NCBI GenBank assembly: GCA_942491735.1
Contig: CALOCN010000014.1
Location: forward strand, 2,790,001 to 2,854,000
Source: CALOCN01 sp942491735
Lineage (GTDB): Bacteria > Eisenbacteria > RBG-16-71-46 > JABDJR01
DNA length: 64,000 nucleotides
Direction of reading: 5' to 3'
Within the stretch, counting starts at the first letter, position 1, and every line of letters begins with the position of its first letter. A program made the position numbers and the translations under genes. Under the pieces are notes generated by a model that was not told the DNA's origin, made no database searches, and worked only from the letters and a program-made list of their open reading frames with translations. This document shows, piece after piece, positions 61,195 through 64,000 of the stretch.

Positions 61195-62628
61195 CTAGGC
61201 TCCTTCTCCGTCTACCTGTGATACCGAGTTCCAGGCCTGTTGCATCAGGCCCGGTAGCCGGCCCTCCTCAGCCACGGTCACCGTCCGGAGATCCAGGAGC
61301 ACCCGCTCCTCGTGGATCCGGCCGATCACGGCCGGACGGACGTGGCGCAATGCCCGCTCGAGGCGGGCCGCCGAAACGTGCGGCTGCGGATCCACCGCAA
61401 TCACCGTGGTGGGAAGGCCCTCTCCGGGGAGCGTGCCTCCACCCACAGCCGACGTTGCCGACTCCACCATCACCTGCGGAGCCGTTGCCCCGAGTGTCTC
61501 ACGGATTGCCGAGGCCACCGCCTCGGCGCGTTCCCTGAGTTTCCCGGGATCCTGAAAAAGCGATTGCAGGACGGGGATCTCCCGCCGTGCCCGATCCTCG
61601 TCCAGATAGGCGACCAGGGTGGCCTGGAGCGCCGCCAACAAGAGCTTGTCGATCCGCACCACCCGGGCCAGGGGATGCCGGCGCAGGCGACCCACCGCAT
61701 CCTTGCTCCCAAGCACGATCCCCGCCTGGGGGCCGCCCAAGAGCTTGTCCCCGCTGAGCGTGATCAGGTCCGGCCCCTGGGCCACCACCTCGGCGAGATG
61801 CGGCTCCGGGTGGAGTCCCAACCCGGACACATCCACCAGCGATCCACTACCCAGGTCCACCGCGACCGGGACCCCACGTTCCCGACCCAACCTGACCAGT
61901 TCCGGCAACTCCACCTCGGCGGTGAAACCGCTGATCCGGTAGTTGCTGGTGTGCACCTTGAGCAACAACCCGGTCTCCGGGCCCACCGCCGCGGCGTAGT
62001 CCGCCGGATGGGTGCGGTTGGTGGTCCCCACCTCGTGGAGCCGCGCGCCGCTCTGGGCCAGGATGTCCGGAATGCGGAAGGAACCTCCGATTTCGACCAG
62101 TTCCCCCCGCGAAATCACCACGTCCCGACCCTCGGCCATGGCCCGCAGGGTCAGGAGCACCGCGGCCGCGTTGTTGTTCACGACCAGGGCGTCCTCGGCC
62201 CCGGTAAGGAGCCTGAGCAGGTCCCGGACATGATCGTGGCGCGAGCCGCGCCGGCCCTCGTCGACGTTGAACTCGAGGTTCGAGTAGTGGGCCGCGACCT
62301 CGGCGATCCGGGCCACCGCAGCCGGGGAGAACGGCGAACGGCCCAGATTGGTGTGGATCACCACCCCGGTGGCGTTGATGACCGCCTCCGGGCTGGGGTC
62401 CGCCAGCTGGGCCAGCCGATCCCGCACCGCCTGGGCCAGATTCTCCGGGCTGGGGGGGTCCACGGGGGACCTCCCGGAAACCAGGGCATGCCGACGCTCC
62501 TCGAGCACCTGGCGTACCAGGGCACGGGCAATCGCCGGCGAGGCCGGAAGGGGTGCCTGCTCGAATTCCGCGAGGACGACATCGACCCCGGGAAGGGCTC
62601 TAAGTCGTTCCCGGAGTTGAGGGTCCAT
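61195..62628 (-). CDS. selA: L-seryl-tRNA(Sec) selenium transferase
   Basis: A 477-residue PLP enzyme that turns seryl-tRNA(Sec) into selenocysteyl-tRNA(Sec). The SelA signatures INATGVVIHTNLGRSPFS, YSNLEFNVDEGRRGSR, VVNNNAAAVLLTL, ISRGELVEIGGSFRIPDI and the PLP lysine Lys295 in ITLSGDKLLGGPQAGIV are all present, so it is a true SelA and not a diverged homologue. It implies that this organism decodes UGA as selenocysteine. selB, selD and tRNA-Sec are not visible in the window. A 14-bp palindrome lies 13 nt upstream of the ATG. Confidence 0.95.
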   Translation of the reverse strand: MDPQLRERLRALPGVDVVLAEFEQAPLPASPAIARALVRQVLEERRHALVSGRSPVDPPSPENLAQAVRDRLAQLADPSPEAVINATGVVIHTNLGRSPFSPAAVARIAEVAAHYSNLEFNVDEGRRGSRHDHVRDLLRLLTGAEDALVVNNNAAAVLLTLRAMAEGRDVVISRGELVEIGGSFRIPDILAQSGARLHEVGTTNRTHPADYAAAVGPETGLLLKVHTSNYRISGFTAEVELPELVRLGRERGVPVAVDLGSGSLVDVSGLGLHPEPHLAEVVAQGPDLITLSGDKLLGGPQAGIVLGSKDAVGRLRRHPLARVVRIDKLLLAALQATLVAYLDEDRARREIPVLQSLFQDPGKLRERAEAVASAIRETLGATAPQVMVESATSAVGGGTLPGEGLPTTVIAVDPQPHVSAARLERALRHVRPAVIGRIHEERVLLDLRTVTVAEEGRLPGLMQQAWNSVSQVDGEGA

Positions 62629-62640
62629 GGCGTCCAGTAG

Positions 62641-62654
62641 TACCAGATCTGGTA
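62641..62654. promoter_or_regulatory. Perfect 14-bp palindrome upstream of selA
   Basis: TACCAGATCTGGTA is fully self-complementary and lies between selA (ATG 62628) and a TTGACC hexamer on the minus strand (62665-62660). This is operator-like geometry. No regulator for it is known from the sequence. Confidence 0.4.
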
Positions 62655-62785
62655 GGGTGGGTCAAAGAGTTTTCAACATGTGGGACCCCGGAAAGCCTTC
62701 CTGGGCCTGGGTTTGAGCTATCGGCCGCCTTGCGGTCCGGCTGGCCGCCCCTCCTCTGTCGTGGCAAGGGTCGGCGTTTCTCGCG

Positions 62786-62791
62786 TATCAT
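62786..62791 (+). promoter_or_regulatory. Possible -10 element of the TonB-like gene
   Basis: TATCAT (5 of 6 of the -10 consensus) lies 29 nt before the GTG start at 62821. Only a poor -35 (TGGCAA, 62762-62767) stands at the right distance, so this is weak. Confidence 0.25.
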
Positions 62792-62820
62792 GGGGCAGCT
62801 GCCTCGGTGGAGTATGGTGC

Positions 62821-63495
62821 GTGACGCGTTCGCGGATGACGGAAAATGATCGGGTCTATCTGCGGCGCATGGCGATCTGCCTGCCCGCAGCTACCGCTAT
62901 CATTGTAACCGTCCTGTTCACCTTTCCCGAGGATGAGCGGGTGGCGACCCCCCCTCCCCGTATTGGCCAGGCCGGCCCCCTCCGGCTCCTCCCCCAGCTG
63001 GACATCATCACCGACGAGATGAACGAACGTCGGCTCACGGCGGCCCCGGTGGCCATTCTCCCCTCGGACTTCGTGGCCATCGAGATCGACTACAGCCCGG
63101 CCGAGGACGCGGAACCCATTCCGGTTCCCAACCCCGAGGTGGCCACCGGCAACAAGCCGATCCCCATCCACACCCTGGACGACGTGGAGAGTTATATCCG
63201 CACCACCAGCCTGCCCGTACTGGCGGAGACCGCTGTCGAGGTCATCCATGTGGAGCGGCCCATCTATCCGGAAGCGGCGGTGCGGCTGGATATCCAGGGG
63301 ATGGTGGACGTGATGCTGCTGGTGGACGAGCAGGGGAAGGTGCACTCGGGGTACGTGATCCCGGCCAACCGGCTACCGTTCCTGGAGCAGGCCGCCCTGG
63401 ACGCGGCGCTCAAGTACCGGTTCAAGCCCTACCGGATCGACGGGGAAGACTCGCCGTTCTGGGTGAAGGTCCCGTTCCTGTTCCGGCTGTTGTAG
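62821..63495 (+). CDS. TonB-like energy-transducing protein (TonB C-terminal domain)
   Basis: About 224 residues from GTG 62821 (GGAG 8 nt upstream; ATG 62836 is an alternative). A cytoplasmic start is followed by one membrane helix (MAICLPAATAIIVTVLFTF), a short periplasmic linker with only modest proline content, and a TonB_C domain (about 145-224: IYPEAAVRLDIQGMVDVMLL, VIPANRLPFLEQAALDAALK, YRFKPYRIDG). TonB proteins transmit ExbB/ExbD force to outer-membrane receptors. The exbB/exbD genes here are 60 kb away, so pairing with them is only a possibility. Confidence 0.85.
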   Translation: MTRSRMTENDRVYLRRMAICLPAATAIIVTVLFTFPEDERVATPPPRIGQAGPLRLLPQLDIITDEMNERRLTAAPVAILPSDFVAIEIDYSPAEDAEPIPVPNPEVATGNKPIPIHTLDDVESYIRTTSLPVLAETAVEVIHVERPIYPEAAVRLDIQGMVDVMLLVDEQGKVHSGYVIPANRLPFLEQAALDAALKYRFKPYRIDGEDSPFWVKVPFLFRLL

Positions 63496-63522
63496 CGCGA
63501 AACGGACAACCACACCCTCCGG

Positions 63523-64000
63523 CTACAGACCCATCTTCCCGAAATCCCGCGGATCCATGTCCTCGAGCCGCTGCCGCAGCTCCTCCGCGAGCTGGGCCGG
63601 CGTCTTCTCCGGACTCTGGAGGCTGCCCCCGGTGCTTACCGCCTGACCCGATTCCAGCACGTCTTCGGCGACGAAGACCGGGGCATCGGCCCGCAGGGCG
63701 ATGGCAATGGAGTCCGAGGGGCGTGCATCGATGACCACCGCTTCGCCCCCCTGCTGCAGGCGGATCTCGGCGAAGAAGGTGTTGTTGGAAAGCGAGGTGA
63801 TGGCGATGCTGGTCACCTCGGCCCGCAACCCCCGGATGAGCTGCAGGAGGAGGTCGTGGGTCAGCGGACGCTCGGGCTCCTCCCCGGCCAGGACGATCCC
63901 GATGCTGCGCGCCTCGGCCTCGCCGATCCAGATGGGAAGAATCCGTTCCCCTTCGTCCTCCTGGAGCACCACGATCGGCGACTTGGAGCGGTCATCCATC
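63523..64000 (-). CDS. Bifunctional nuclease family (DUF151) protein, 5' end beyond window
   Basis: At least 158 residues. The DUF151 core is clear: SPIVVLQEDEGERILPIWIG, EARSIGIVLAGEEPERPLTH, TFFAEIRLQQGGEAVVIDAR and PSDSIAIALRADAPVFVAED; the C-terminal 30 residues are helical and charged, as in the family. The Met at 63999 corresponds to a position about ten residues inside typical members, so the true start probably lies past base 64000. Family members have been reported to have nuclease activity, but the physiological role is not settled. It converges on the TonB-like gene across 27 nt. Confidence 0.88.
   Translation of the reverse strand, partial: MDDRSKSPIVVLQEDEGERILPIWIGEAEARSIGIVLAGEEPERPLTHDLLLQLIRGLRAEVTSIAITSLSNNTFFAEIRLQQGGEAVVIDARPSDSIAIALRADAPVFVAEDVLESGQAVSTGGSLQSPEKTPAQLAEELRQRLEDMDPRDFGKMGL

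Noticed and set aside
57780..61538. A 1252-codon open frame on the plus strand opposite smc and selA
   Set aside because: It lacks any recognisable domain, is rich in Gly/Pro/Arg/Gln as expected from the complement of GC-rich codons, and lies entirely over two secure genes.
62629..62820. Possible tRNA-Sec next to selA
   Set aside because: No acceptor-stem pairing, UCA anticodon loop or T-loop consensus could be found by eye in this stretch.

Overview
The window is a dense, GC-rich bacterial chromosome segment with about 54 protein genes. Many genes overlap by 4 nt or abut, and no stretch longer than 300 bases lacks a gene. I see no rRNA, tRNA, insertion sequence, prophage or CRISPR array. 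The cell is clearly diderm: it has ExbB/ExbD, a TonB-like protein, an outer-membrane barrel, TatC and PpiD/SurA-type chaperones. Two secreted proteins end in FlgD-like (PNP...AG[IV]Y[FL]LRV) C-terminal domains, one secreted protein has a PEP-CTERM tail, and there is a GlmU-like nucleotidyltransferase/left-handed-helix protein of the FCB type. Together these suggest an uncultured FCB-group lineage (Eisenbacteria/Krumholzibacteriota-like); this placement is inference.

Layout. 1-7239 (minus): a compact operon of two CNNM/CorC-family membrane proteins, a TPR-beta-barrel protein, ExbB, ExbD and an NtrB-like histidine kinase cut by the window edge. 7438-9285 (plus): a PpiD-like folding factor. 9318-13650 (minus): a folate/pantothenate operon (folB, folK, deoxynucleoside kinase, panB, panC, a GlmU N-domain-like uridyltransferase, a LytR_C protein). 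13839-16277 (plus): a PEP-CTERM protein and a TPR protein with a good promoter. 16274-18832 (minus): a secreted subtilase. 18894-22411: ketopantoate reductase, a PIG-L deacetylase, a GT2 and a small secreted protein. 22422-30214 (minus): a catabolic operon (transglutaminase-like membrane protein, ETF-ubiquinone oxidoreductase, aldehyde and alcohol dehydrogenases, enoyl-CoA hydratase, amidohydrolase, Rieske ferredoxin, LON-domain protein).

30336-39137 (plus): an amidohydrolase, then a surface-glycan cluster (DPM1-like GT2, methyltransferase, asparagine synthase, heparinase II/III-like protein, O-antigen ligase-like protein). 39134-41775 (minus): a divergent GroEL paralogue whose start codon overlaps the stop of an aminotransferase. 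41877-45814 (plus): rpiA, a small membrane-anchored protein, a GT39-like membrane protein and an RlmD-like methyltransferase. 45811-47881 (minus): nrdR, tatC, coaX. 47994-52480 (plus): a large FG-GAP surface protein and pilT. 52481-55611 (minus): a YtcJ-like amidohydrolase and the GlmU-like protein. 55594-56655 (plus): an HD-GYP protein. 56656-62628 (minus): selA, smc, ftsY. 62821-63495 (plus): a TonB-like protein. 63523-64000 (minus): a bifunctional-nuclease-family protein cut by the edge.

The most unusual pieces are the CNNM-barrel-ExbBD-kinase operon at 1-7239, the GroEL-like/aminotransferase pair at 39134-41775, and three different kinds of secreted-protein C-terminal tail in one window.
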